12,753 bases of DNA from an uncultured Phycisphaerales bacterium (GCA_937891445.1 CALAFV010000229.1:1-12753), one strand, 5' to 3'; positions 5,551-12,664 are shown, numbered from the stretch's first letter. The notes: generated by a model not told the origin, from the letters alone. Program-made: numbers and translations.

Positions 5551-6774
5551 ATGGCCAAGCGAACCAAGCGAGCATCGAAAAAACCAGGGGCAAAGCGCGG
5601 CGCCGGGGGAGGGGGCGGCTCGAAGGCCGCCCAGCGTCGCAAGGTTGCCGGCGCAACCTCGCTCGACGACCTGCGGGTGGCCATCGACGCCGTGGACCGC
5701 CGACTCATCGAACTGCTCAACGAGCGATCCCGCCTCGTCGTCGAGGTCGGCCGCGTCAAGCGAGCCGCCGGGATCCCGATCTACGCCCCCCACCGCGAGT
5801 CGGAGGTCATCGATCGGATGATCGCCCTCAACAAGGGCCCGCTGCCGGCCCGGGCCATCGAGGGGATCTATCGCGAGATCATGAGCGGCTCGTTCGCCCT
5901 CGAGCAGCCGCTGCGCATCGCCTACCTCGGCCCGCCGGGGAGTTTCTCTCACCTGGCCGCCGTGCGTCACTTCGGCTCCAGCGTCGCCCACCAGGGCGTC
6001 GGCGACGTCGCCGGCGTCTTCACCGAGGTTGAGCGCGGGCACATGGACTACGGCCTGGTGCCGATCGAGAACTCCCTGCACGGCGGGATCGTCGAAACCC
6101 TGGATTCCTTCATGGCCGCGGCAAAGCGGTCCTCCCCCGTTCGCATCTACGCGGAGGTTCAACTGGAGGTCCACCACGCCCTGCTCGGGCTCTGCGACCC
6201 GGCGGACGTGCGGCAGATCTACAGCAAGCCCGAGGTCTTCAGCCAGTGCCGCCACTGGCTCGCCGGGCAATACCCCCGTGCGGAACTGATCCCCACGCCC
6301 AGTTCCAGCCGCGCGGTGCAGGCCGTCAAGGAGATGGGCGAGCAGGCCCAGAAGGAGGGTCGGCCGATGCCCCCCGTCGCGGCCATCGGCTCGACGCTGG
6401 CCGCGGAGTTGTACGGCGTGCACGTGCTCTTCGACGAGATCGAGGACAGCCCCGGCAACGTCACGCGCTTCTTCGTCATCGGCCGCCACACCGCCCAGCG
6501 CAGCGGCGACGACAAGACCAGCGTCATGTTCACCACGCTCGACAAGCCCGGCGCCCTGGTTGAGGTCCTCGCCGAGTTCCAGAAGGCCGGCGTGAACCTG
6601 ACGCACATCGACAAGCGCCCCAGCGGCCGCAACAACTGGACGTACACGTTCTTCATCGACGCCCAGGGGCACGAGTCGGACCCGGCCGTCGCCGCGGCGC
6701 TCGCCGGCGCGCGGGCGCACTGCCAGGAACTGGTCACGCTGGGCAGTTACCCCCGCAGCAAGCGGATCCTCTAG
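5551..6774 (+). CDS. pheA: Bifunctional chorismate mutase / prephenate dehydratase
   Basis: This cytoplasmic enzyme converts chorismate to prephenate and then to phenylpyruvate, the committed branch to phenylalanine. The 407-residue product has three domains. An AroQ-type chorismate mutase (about 37-115) shows LRVAIDAVDRRLIELLNER, K70 and the PHRESEV motif with R82/E83, all in the positions of the catalytic residues. The prephenate dehydratase (about 120-310) shows YLGPPGSFSH, PIENSLHGGIVETLD (171-185) and NVTRFFVIG (303-311), including the T305-R306-F307 signature. A C-terminal ACT domain (about 323-400) has DKPGAL and NLTHIDKRPS, the positions of the GAL and ESRP Phe-binding motifs, so feedback inhibition by phenylalanine is likely. 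A Lys/Arg/Gly-rich extension (1-34) precedes the mutase and looks disordered. ATG 5551 has only a weak ribosome-binding GGGA upstream. It is monocistronic, converging with the PEP-CTERM gene. Confidence 0.95.
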   Translation: MAKRTKRASKKPGAKRGAGGGGGSKAAQRRKVAGATSLDDLRVAIDAVDRRLIELLNERSRLVVEVGRVKRAAGIPIYAPHRESEVIDRMIALNKGPLPARAIEGIYREIMSGSFALEQPLRIAYLGPPGSFSHLAAVRHFGSSVAHQGVGDVAGVFTEVERGHMDYGLVPIENSLHGGIVETLDSFMAAAKRSSPVRIYAEVQLEVHHALLGLCDPADVRQIYSKPEVFSQCRHWLAGQYPRAELIPTPSSSRAVQAVKEMGEQAQKEGRPMPPVAAIGSTLAAELYGVHVLFDEIEDSPGNVTRFFVIGRHTAQRSGDDKTSVMFTTLDKPGALVEVLAEFQKAGVNLTHIDKRPSGRNNWTYTFFIDAQGHESDPAVAAALAGARAHCQELVTLGSYPRSKRIL

Positions 6775-6780
6775 AAACCA

Positions 6781-6813
6781 GAAGGGCCCGCGCCGGATGG
6801 CGCGGGCCCCTTC
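6781..6813. terminator. Hairpin between pheA and the PEP-CTERM gene
   Basis: GAAGGGCCCGCGCC (6781-6794) pairs with 6799-6813 around a GGAT loop, with one bulged C. It lies 6 bp after the pheA stop and about 23 bp past the convergent PEP-CTERM stop. T tracts are weak, so it probably serves both genes. Confidence 0.7.
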
Positions 6814-6836
6814 GTCATGCACGCTGTGCCTTAGCC

Positions 6837-7544
6837 TCAGCGCCGGCGACGACCGGCGATCAGACCGCCAAGGCCCAGCAGCGCGGCAGCACCCGGCGCC
6901 GGGATCAGGGTCGCGTTGAACTGCACGTTGTCGAAACGGTTGTTCCCCGCGGCCGACGTCGCACCGTCCAGCGTGATCCGGATGAACACGGTGGAGGCGT
7001 TGTCCAGGGCGTCAACCGACGAGAGGTCCCGCGTGACCAGGAAGAACGACGTCGGCCGCCCGTCCCATGCCGGGCCGAAGTCCGTGAACGTCACGCCGTC
7101 GGTGGACCACGACAGTTGGTTGTTGTTGAACCCGGTCGCGGTGCCGCGCGTCGCGAACGTGACGACCAGGTCCTGGTACCCGGTCATGTCGATCCCGAAC
7201 GTGAACGACTGGCCGTTGGAGATCACGTCGCCGCCGCCGCCGATCCCGCCCGTGATCGTCAGGGCGCCGCCGCTGGCATCGCCGCCGATGGCGTTGAGCG
7301 TGGTGCCGGCGAACGTGCCGGCGTTGCCGTCGGCCGTGCCGTCGGACACCGTGTTGAGCGTGATGCCGCTGCTGAACGTCAGCGTCCCCGAGCCGGCGTC
7401 CGGAGCCAGCGACTCGAGCACGCCGAGCTGCCCGCTGCTGGAGTTGGGCGTTGAGGCGTTGAAGTTCCAGTACGCGATCAGGTCGGCGCCTGCGGGAGCG
7501 GCACAAGCCAGCGCAACGGCGAGAGCGAGCGGAGCCTTGTTCAT
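6837..7544 (-). CDS. PEP-CTERM sorting-signal surface protein
   Basis: The 235-residue product has a Sec signal peptide (1-20, cleavage after AGA, mature start DLIAYWNF). Its body is a Gly/Thr/Ser/Asn-rich beta-sandwich type, with strands such as SFTFGIDMTGYQDLVVTFATRG and LSWSTDGVTFTDFG (144-157). The C terminus carries a sorting tag: a PAPGAAALLGLGGL segment from about 215, a short hydrophobic stretch, and RRRR as the last residues. This is the PAPG variant of PEP-CTERM common in Phycisphaerae, expected to be recognised by an exosortase that removes the tag at the membrane. No exosortase gene is in the window. The body resembles extracellular jelly-roll domains but shows no catalytic motif, so the role is unknown. 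The start is fixed by AGGAG 7 nt upstream of ATG 7544. An in-frame opening at 7790 is rejected because it would bury this signal peptide. Confidence 0.88.
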   Translation of the reverse strand: MNKAPLALAVALACAAPAGADLIAYWNFNASTPNSSSGQLGVLESLAPDAGSGTLTFSSGITLNTVSDGTADGNAGTFAGTTLNAIGGDASGGALTITGGIGGGGDVISNGQSFTFGIDMTGYQDLVVTFATRGTATGFNNNQLSWSTDGVTFTDFGPAWDGRPTSFFLVTRDLSSVDALDNASTVFIRITLDGATSAAGNNRFDNVQFNATLIPAPGAAALLGLGGLIAGRRRR

Positions 7545-7886
7545 CACTCTTCTCCTGTGATTGAGTGTGCTTCCGGGTCGCCGACCCCCACCCGGGGACC
7601 GGCGCGGTGCATCTTCGGGACCGCAGGGTACCGAGCGCGGGCGACGGGCGTCGAACCCAGGCGCGCCAAGATTCCAACAAGTCGCGGGCCGGCTGCCGCG
7701 CGGCCGTTTGCCCGGCTTGCCCGTCTTACCCCATCCTCCGCCCCTCGACTCCGCCATCGGACCCGGTACGGAAAGGGTTCGATGGATCACCTTGGGTCCG
7801 CCGCCCGAGACACCGTGCCCGAAACGAAAGAAGCCCCCGCGCGGCGGCGGGGGCTCCGGGATGATCTCCTGTCGCGGCCGAGGGGC
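7545..7886. other. 342-bp intergenic region between serC and the PEP-CTERM gene
   Basis: Both flanking genes run on the minus strand. The right end holds the serC terminator hairpin (7832-7855). The remainder should contain the promoter of the PEP-CTERM gene. A minus-strand TACCCT near 7625-7630 is a possible -10 box with no clear -35. No small gene or RNA gene is supported here. Confidence 0.5.
7821..7855 (-). terminator. Rho-independent terminator of serC
   Basis: AGCCCCCGC (7832-7840) pairs perfectly with 7847-7855 around a 6-nt loop. On the minus strand it is followed by TCTTTCGTTTC, a T-rich tract. It lies 31 bp after the serC stop codon. Confidence 0.8.
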
Positions 7887-9038
7887 TCAGCCGTGCTTCC
7901 GCTCGAAGTCGCGCATGAACTGGGCCAGGGCCTCGCACCCGGCGCGGGGGAAGGCGTTGTACGTGCTGGCCCGCATGCCGCCCGTCGAGCGGTGGCCCTT
8001 GAGGCCGTCGAGCCCCGCGGCCTTGGCCTCCTTGACGAACTGCTCATCGAGCTGCTCACTCGGCGTGCGGAACGTGATGTTCATCAGCGACCGGGCCGCC
8101 TTGTCCGCGTGGCCGCGGTAGAACTTCGACGAATCCAGCACGTCGTAGATGATCGCGGCCTTCTCCTGGTTGCGCTTCTGCATCGCCGCCAGGCCGCCCT
8201 GGCTCTTGATCCACTTGAAGACCAGCCCCGTGGCGTACACCGCGAACACCGGCGGCGTGTTGTGCCGCGAGCCGTCCTTCGCGTGCACGCGGTACTGCAG
8301 CATGGTCGGCACATCCTTGGGGCACCGCTCCAGCAGGTCCTCACGGATGATCACAACCGTGCACCCGGCCGGACCGAGGTTCTTCTGCGCGCCCGCGTAG
8401 ATCAGGCCGTACTTCGTCACGTCGATCGGCCGCGAGTAGATGTCGCTCGACGCGTCGCACACCGACACCACGCCCTCCGGAATCGGCGGCTCGGACGGCC
8501 ACTCGGTGCCGAAGATGGTGTTGTTGCTCGTCCAGTGCACGTACGCCGGGTTGGCCGAAAAGTTGAACTTGTCGGGGATGTAGCAGTGGTTGCGGTCCTC
8601 GCTCGTCGCCGCGACATGCGCCTCGCCGCCGAGCCCGGGCAGCAGTTTCTTCCCCTCGTCGAAGCTCTTCTGCGCCCAGTACCCGCTGATGATGTAATCG
8701 GCGGTCTTCCACTGGCCCCCCTTGGGGAACAGGTTCATCGGGACCATGTGGTTCTGGCTCGTCGCGCCGCCGGTGAGGAACAGGACCTTGTAGTTGGCGG
8801 GAATGTTGCCGACCTCGCGGCAGTCACGCTCGGCCTCCTCCCACACCCTGTCCACCACCTTGCCGCGGTGGGAATGCTCGAGGATGCCGATCCCCGAGCC
8901 GGCGATGTCCCAGACGTCGGCCTGAATCTGACGCAGGACCTCGTCGGGCAGAACGCCGGGACCGGCGGAGAAGTTGAAAATCCGCTTGGAAGCGGCGTTG
9001 ACGGCGGCGGACACGGGAGCGGACGCGGTGAGGGTCAT
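7887..9038 (-). CDS. serC: Phosphoserine aminotransferase
   Basis: This PLP enzyme (class V aminotransferase fold) converts 3-phosphohydroxypyruvate plus glutamate to phosphoserine and 2-oxoglutarate, the second step of serine synthesis. In many bacteria the same enzyme also serves pyridoxal phosphate synthesis. The 383-residue product shows the family signatures in order: FNFSAGPGVLP (21-31), EHSHRGK (54-60), FLTGGATSQ (87-95), CDASSDIYSRPID (194-206), IYAGAQKNLGPAG (213-225) with the PLP-binding Lys at K219, and HRSTGGMRASTYNA (349-362) with the substrate-binding His and Arg. The length is slightly above the usual 360, owing to an N-terminal extension of about 18 residues before KRIFNFSAGP. 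The start at 9038 is fixed by AGGAG 6 nt upstream. It follows serA by 121 bp on the same strand, so the two steps are adjacent and possibly co-transcribed, although a separate -10 box precedes serC. Confidence 0.95.
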   Translation of the reverse strand: MTLTASAPVSAAVNAASKRIFNFSAGPGVLPDEVLRQIQADVWDIAGSGIGILEHSHRGKVVDRVWEEAERDCREVGNIPANYKVLFLTGGATSQNHMVPMNLFPKGGQWKTADYIISGYWAQKSFDEGKKLLPGLGGEAHVAATSEDRNHCYIPDKFNFSANPAYVHWTSNNTIFGTEWPSEPPIPEGVVSVCDASSDIYSRPIDVTKYGLIYAGAQKNLGPAGCTVVIIREDLLERCPKDVPTMLQYRVHAKDGSRHNTPPVFAVYATGLVFKWIKSQGGLAAMQKRNQEKAAIIYDVLDSSKFYRGHADKAARSLMNITFRTPSEQLDEQFVKEAKAAGLDGLKGHRSTGGMRASTYNAFPRAGCEALAQFMRDFERKHG

Positions 9039-9069
9039 GGGGAACTCCTGCTGCTCGAATCCAAAGAGG

Positions 9070-9075
9070 ACAATA
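9070..9075 (-). promoter_or_regulatory. Candidate -10 box for serC
   Basis: TATTGT on the minus strand lies 31 bp before the serC ATG, in the serA-serC spacer. No convincing -35 box accompanies it. If used, serC could be transcribed apart from serA. Confidence 0.3.
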
Positions 9076-9099
9076 GGACCGCTCTGCGCGGTTTGGTCG

Positions 9100-9146
9100 C
9101 CGCGGCCGGCCGGCGCGTACCCCGACCGGCCCGGTACAGGCCGCGG
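9100..9146. repeat. Long imperfect inverted repeat in the serA-serC spacer
   Basis: CCGCGGCC (9100-9107) pairs with 9139-9146, and immediately inside it GGCCGG (9108-9113) pairs with 9126-9131, leaving a 12-nt loop and a 7-nt bulge on one side. It lies just after the serA stop. With no T tract it may be a weak terminator, an mRNA processing or stability element, or chance in a G+C-rich spacer. Confidence 0.4.
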
Positions 9147-9159
9147 AGCAGCCTCCGGC

Positions 9160-10131
9160 TCAGTTCACCCGGTTCTCGGCCCGGCCCGTCTCGCGGAACA
9201 CCTTCACAATGCGAACGACCTCGTCGGCCACGGCGTTCTGCGCCTGGTCCGTCGAAGCGCCGACGTGGTGCGTCATGTACACGCCGGGCAGCGACGCCAG
9301 CGCCGTCGTCCACGCCGTCTTCCCCTCCGACGGCTCGTTCGCGAACACGTCCAGCCCCGCGCGGATGCCCTTGCTCTTGATCGCCTCGGCCAGCGCCGCC
9401 TCGTCCACGACGCTCCCGCGCGACGTGTTGATGAAGTACGCCCCGGGCTTCATCGCGCCGAAGAACGCCGCGTCGCACATGCGTTCCGACTCCGGCGTCG
9501 CCGCGACGTGCAGGCTCACCGCGTCGCACCGCGGCAGCATCGCCATCAGGTCCTCGCGCGACGAGCCGCCGTACTCCACGCCCAGGTCATCCGCCCGCTC
9601 CTTCGTCATCCGCAGCGAGTGCGCGATCACCTTCATCTCGAACGCCTTGGCGCGCTGCACGACCGCGCGCCCGATCGCCCCCACGCCGATCACCCCCAGC
9701 GTGAGCCCCTTGAGGCCCCGGGCCTTGGCGTACTCCTTCTTGTTCCACCCGGCGCCGGAGCGCAGGTCAGCCGTCTGGTCCGGGATGCGACGGTCGCAGC
9801 ACAGCAGCAGCCCGAAGACCAGTTCCGCCACCGCCACGGCGTTCATCCCGGGGCAGTTGCACACGGCGATCCCCTTCGCCGTCGCCGCGGGGAGGTCGAT
9901 GTTGTCGTACCCCGCCCCCGCGCGGATGATCAGCCGCAGGCTCTTGCCCGCCTCGATCGCCGGCGGCCGCACCTTCTTGGAGCGGACCACCAGGACCGTT
10001 GGGTCGACCTTCGCGACGGCGTCGGGGAGCGTCTCGGGCGTCAGCGCGGGGTCGGACACGACCTCGCACCCCAGCGCGGCAAGGCCGTCGCGGCCGGACT
10101 GTTCGAACGAATCGGCGATCAGGATCTTCAC
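9160..10131 (-). CDS. serA: D-3-phosphoglycerate dehydrogenase, short form without ACT domain
   Basis: This enzyme oxidises 3-phosphoglycerate to 3-phosphohydroxypyruvate with NAD, the first step of serine synthesis; serC next to it performs the second. The 323-residue product is a D-2-hydroxyacid dehydrogenase. It has an N-terminal substrate domain with IIRAGAGYDNID (68-79), the Rossmann loop GVGAIG (149-154), and NTSRGSVVDE (235-244) with catalytic R238. E266 lies in DVFANEP and the catalytic H289 in MTHHVGAST. It ends soon after the NAD domain closes, lacking the ASB and ACT domains of long PGDH, so serine feedback through ACT is not expected. I chose GTG at 10131: GGAG lies 7 nt upstream, and an ATG start at 10239 would add 36 residues reading through a terminator and promoter. 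Another 2-hydroxyacid dehydrogenase specificity is possible, but the serC neighbour favours PGDH. Confidence 0.9.
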   Translation of the reverse strand: MKILIADSFEQSGRDGLAALGCEVVSDPALTPETLPDAVAKVDPTVLVVRSKKVRPPAIEAGKSLRLIIRAGAGYDNIDLPAATAKGIAVCNCPGMNAVAVAELVFGLLLCCDRRIPDQTADLRSGAGWNKKEYAKARGLKGLTLGVIGVGAIGRAVVQRAKAFEMKVIAHSLRMTKERADDLGVEYGGSSREDLMAMLPRCDAVSLHVAATPESERMCDAAFFGAMKPGAYFINTSRGSVVDEAALAEAIKSKGIRAGLDVFANEPSEGKTAWTTALASLPGVYMTHHVGASTDQAQNAVADEVVRIVKVFRETGRAENRVN

Positions 10132-10162
10132 AGGTCTGCTCCGAATGGTGTGGTGCGGCGCG

Positions 10163-10168
10163 ATTCTA
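10163..10168 (-). promoter_or_regulatory. Candidate -10 box for serA
   Basis: TAGAAT on the minus strand matches the TATAAT consensus at five of six positions and lies 31 bp before the serA GTG. It begins only about 15 bp after the T tract of the prepilin terminator, so the -35 region overlaps the terminator tail. Confidence 0.45.
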
Positions 10169-10183
10169 GATCCCGCGCCGGCC

Positions 10184-10213
10184 AAAAAAGAAATGCCCCC
10201 GCGTCGCGGGGGC
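10184..10213 (-). terminator. Rho-independent terminator of the prepilin-like gene
   Basis: GCCCCCGC (10195-10202) pairs with 10206-10213 around a 3-nt loop. On the minus strand it is followed by ATTTCTTTTTT, the cleanest T tract in the window. It lies 26 bp after the prepilin stop codon. Confidence 0.88.
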
Positions 10214-10239
10214 GTTGTGAGTCGGAGCAGGCAAGACAA

Positions 10240-11247
10240 TCACGGGAGACGCACGTTGACCTCGGAGCCGCCGAAGTCAACACCGCGGAGCCCGCCCTTG
10301 GTGTACTGCCACCGGGCGAGCAGGTTCCCGTCCGAGGGAGCGCCGCTGAGCGTGGGCGACTCCCACAGCGCCGGCGTATAGGTGATGCGGGCAAACGTGT
10401 TCGGGTTGTACGGGAGAGCGCCGCGGTTCGCGTCCAGCACCTTCCGGGTCACGAGCGAGCCGTCGAAGAACAGCAGCGGCTGCCGCCCCGCGGGGTACGC
10501 GTAGAAGAACTGGCGCTTCGAGAAGTGCCGGTTCTGCTGGTCGAACATGTGCACCTTCTGCGACGGGAAGGCGATGTCGCTCATCTTCCGGTTGCCCAGC
10601 CGGACGTTCCCGCCGATCGTGTACGTGTTGTGGTCCTGCCCCGGCACCTGATAGATGACCTGATCCTGGGTGCCGTAGTCGGGCGAGAACGAGGCAGGGA
10701 CGACCTGGTACGACGAACTGAAGGGCCAGCGCTTGTTGTCGTTCGACACCGGCATGGGGCGCTCGCCGGCGCTCAAGGCCTCGTAGCCCTCAAACGGATC
10801 GCGCTGCCACAGATTCCGGGCATGGTCCTCGGCGCAGACCACCATCTTCTCGGGGAGCCGCTGCTGGAGGTAGTCGTTCAGCACCAGGTGCGAGTACAGG
10901 ATGTGCGGGATCCAGTTCTGCGGCGGGGGGCCGAACCACCCGTCGTCCCGGCCGGTCCGCTCGATGAGAATCCTCCACGCCTGCTGCGCCGCCAGCGCGA
11001 CGGTCCCCTCAAAGTCACCCCCCTCCGAGAACGAGAAGATCCGCTCCTGGAAGTCCGCCGCATACCCCGCCGTCGCGAGCGTGTGCTGGCGGATGTTGCT
11101 CTCGCAGACTGTCTTGCGGGCGAGTTTGCGGGCCTCAGCCAGGGCCGGGAGCAGGATGCCGACCAGCAGGGCGATGATCGCGATCACCACCAGCAACTCG
11201 ATCAACGTGAATGCGCATCGACGCTTCAGGGGCCGTCCGAGAATCAT
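10240..11247 (-). CDS. Type IV prepilin-like / pseudopilin protein (planctomycete style)
   Basis: The 335-residue product has a short basic leader (MILGRPLKRRCA) followed by FTLIELLVVIAIIALLVGIL, the methylated-N-terminus segment of type IV pilins and type II secretion pseudopilins. The prepilin peptidase site is between A12 and F13, with Glu at +5 (E17) as required; Ala rather than Gly at -1 is a tolerated variant. The helix continues through ALAEARKLARKTVCESNIRQ, as in the large planctomycete family of prepilin-like proteins. The C-terminal part has FFDGSL (260-265), matching the D-G of the 'H-X9-DG' motif of that family, but the residue nine before the Asp-Gly is P252 instead of His. The gene is alone, with no secretion-apparatus genes nearby; planctomycetes carry many such orphans and their role is not established. 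GGAG lies 8 nt before the ATG. Confidence 0.88.
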   Translation of the reverse strand: MILGRPLKRRCAFTLIELLVVIAIIALLVGILLPALAEARKLARKTVCESNIRQHTLATAGYAADFQERIFSFSEGGDFEGTVALAAQQAWRILIERTGRDDGWFGPPPQNWIPHILYSHLVLNDYLQQRLPEKMVVCAEDHARNLWQRDPFEGYEALSAGERPMPVSNDNKRWPFSSSYQVVPASFSPDYGTQDQVIYQVPGQDHNTYTIGGNVRLGNRKMSDIAFPSQKVHMFDQQNRHFSKRQFFYAYPAGRQPLLFFDGSLVTRKVLDANRGALPYNPNTFARITYTPALWESPTLSGAPSDGNLLARWQYTKGGLRGVDFGGSEVNVRLP

Positions 11248-11311
11248 GAGCGCGTCTCCAACGTGGGCGCCGCAGAACGCGGCTGCCTCTTGAGAAGATG
11301 AAACGGGGCCA

Positions 11312-11341
11312 ACCCTACCCGTTGCAACTCAGAAAGTCCAA
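11312..11341 (-). promoter_or_regulatory. Candidate promoter of the prepilin-like gene
   Basis: On the minus strand TTGGAC (11336-11341) and TAGGGT (11312-11317) are separated by 18 bp. Transcription would start near 11305, about 58 nt before the ATG. Confidence 0.5.
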
Positions 11342-11361
11342 CCGCCAGATTCCCCCTCCCC

Positions 11362-11382
11362 GGCGTCGAAGAGCTCGACGCC
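11362..11382. terminator. Hairpin downstream of the zinc-ribbon/GYF-like gene
   Basis: GGCGTCGA (11362-11369) pairs perfectly with 11375-11382 around a 5-nt loop. On the minus strand it lies 73 bp after the stop codon of the upstream gene and just before the -35 box of the prepilin gene. It has no T tract, so a terminator role is only likely by position. Confidence 0.4.
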
Positions 11383-11454
11383 TCACGGTACGAAGGGGCT
11401 GTAGTGATGGATGCAGCATCGACGGATTTTTGATGCCAGAATACCGCGATCCCG

Positions 11455-12588
11455 CTAAAGGGCCACTGAGAGCCGGGCTTGGCTCCGGCGGGCCGGGAGA
11501 ATCCCGCGGAACCCCGCCAACGCATCGGAAGCAGAATGTTCGGGGGCAGTGAGAATCGACTCCGCTTCCTCAATCCCCTGCTCCCCCGGCTGCGCCAGCA
11601 GCCTCGCGACCTCCTCCGCCCCGGGCGAGATCGCTCCAACCTCAGGCGTATCAGATGTTTGTGTTCGATCCGCCTCGTCGGGCGGCGCTGCGGGTTCCGG
11701 TAAGCCGTCGTCGGACTCCGGGCTGGCCGAGGGAGCCGACGGCCCCGTCGGCGCGACCGACGAACCGGCAGCCGGCGCATTTCCTGTCGGTTCCTGTGGA
11801 ACCTGCTGTGGCGCCGGCCCCGACCAGTTCACCGCCAGCGCCAGGAGCGCCGTGAGCCCCGCCGCCCCCAAGGCAACGCTGACCCACACCAGCGTCCCAT
11901 CCCGCCGCCGCCGACCTGCCCCGGCCGACCCGGCAACCCGCCCCAACGCCGGCGTCAGCAGTTCCGGCGGAAGCACGGCGGCAGGCGACCCCACCAGCGG
12001 AGCAGCCTGCGCCGCCACCGGCGCGGCCGCCGCCGGCGCCAGCGGCGTGGGCATCGCCGACGCCGCGATGATCTCCGGTGAGGTGTGACCCGGAAGCAGG
12101 TGTACCGGCGCCAGTCCCAGGTGCTGCCGGTCCTCGACGTGCACGAAATCAGCCCCACACGCGCGGCACGCGCGGTCGTCCGCCGCGGCCGGTGCATGGC
12201 AGTTATGACACTCCCCCAGCAGGTGCGCAACGCCCGGCGTGTTGCGTGCAAACGTCCAGAACTGCCGCGTCGTCGGCCCGCGCAGCACCGTCTCCGGCCC
12301 CACCTTCCCGCGACGGATCAGCGCACAGAGCGTGTCGAACGAGCACCCGGGCCGAAACGGGTTCGTCTCATCGCGGATGAACCACGGCCCCATTGAGTTC
12401 TGCGACGCCTGCCGCGACAGCGGGTCGAAGTACCCGCGGCACGACTCGCAACGGCTCGTGTTCAGTGACAGGTGCCCGCAGTATGGACACAGGACCGCCT
12501 TGGGGATCGGCGTCGGGCCTGATTGCTGGGCAGGGTCGCCGGTCGATCCTCCGGCTTGCGGCGCGGCCTGCATCGCGTTGGTAGGCAT
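11455..12588 (-). CDS. Membrane protein with two zinc ribbons flanking a GYF-like domain
   Basis: The 377-residue product is not a named protein. Residues 34-50 form a zinc ribbon (C34-P-Y-C37 and C47-E-S-C50). A GYF_2-like segment follows (about 66-118: GPWFIRD, LCALIRRGKVGPETVLRGPTT, FWTFA), then a second ribbon (C127xxC130 and C141xxC144). An Ala/Pro-rich linker leads to RRRR (226-229) and one membrane helix (about 232-254). The rest (255-377) is Pro/Ser/Ala/Glu-rich and probably disordered. By the positive-inside rule the ribbons and GYF-like domain are cytoplasmic and the tail external. GYF domains bind Pro-rich peptides in known cases; the binding partner here is unknown. I prefer ATG 12588 to ATG 12678: the extra 30 codons use many A/T-ending codons unlike the rest of the gene and overlap a candidate promoter. 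Neither start has a good ribosome-binding site. Confidence 0.75.
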   Translation of the reverse strand: MPTNAMQAAPQAGGSTGDPAQQSGPTPIPKAVLCPYCGHLSLNTSRCESCRGYFDPLSRQASQNSMGPWFIRDETNPFRPGCSFDTLCALIRRGKVGPETVLRGPTTRQFWTFARNTPGVAHLLGECHNCHAPAAADDRACRACGADFVHVEDRQHLGLAPVHLLPGHTSPEIIAASAMPTPLAPAAAAPVAAQAAPLVGSPAAVLPPELLTPALGRVAGSAGAGRRRRDGTLVWVSVALGAAGLTALLALAVNWSGPAPQQVPQEPTGNAPAAGSSVAPTGPSAPSASPESDDGLPEPAAPPDEADRTQTSDTPEVGAISPGAEEVARLLAQPGEQGIEEAESILTAPEHSASDALAGFRGILPARRSQARLSVAL

Positions 12589-12664
12589 GGTGGGTTCTCG
12601 CGGCGCGGCCGCTGGGCAGCCCTCGGCCTCCCTATGCCCCGCGGGGTAACCGACGGGGCGTGGG

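Noticed and set aside
5500..6822. 440-residue minus-strand open frame
   Set aside because: Antisense to pheA, whose three domains are unambiguous.
7545..7790. 82-residue N-terminal extension of the PEP-CTERM protein
   Set aside because: It would place the signal peptide internally, looks non-coding, and ignores the good AGGAG site before ATG 7544.
7557..9380. 607-residue plus-strand open frame
   Set aside because: Antisense to serC and the 3' end of serA; no recognisable domain.
10132..10239. 36-residue N-terminal extension of serA from an ATG
   Set aside because: It would translate through the prepilin terminator and the TAGAAT box; GTG 10131 has a proper ribosome-binding site and begins directly with the MKILIADSF strand.
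8974..11301. 775-residue plus-strand open frame, the longest in the window
   Set aside because: Antisense to serA and the prepilin-like gene, both with perfect family motifs; it also reads straight through two terminator and promoter regions.
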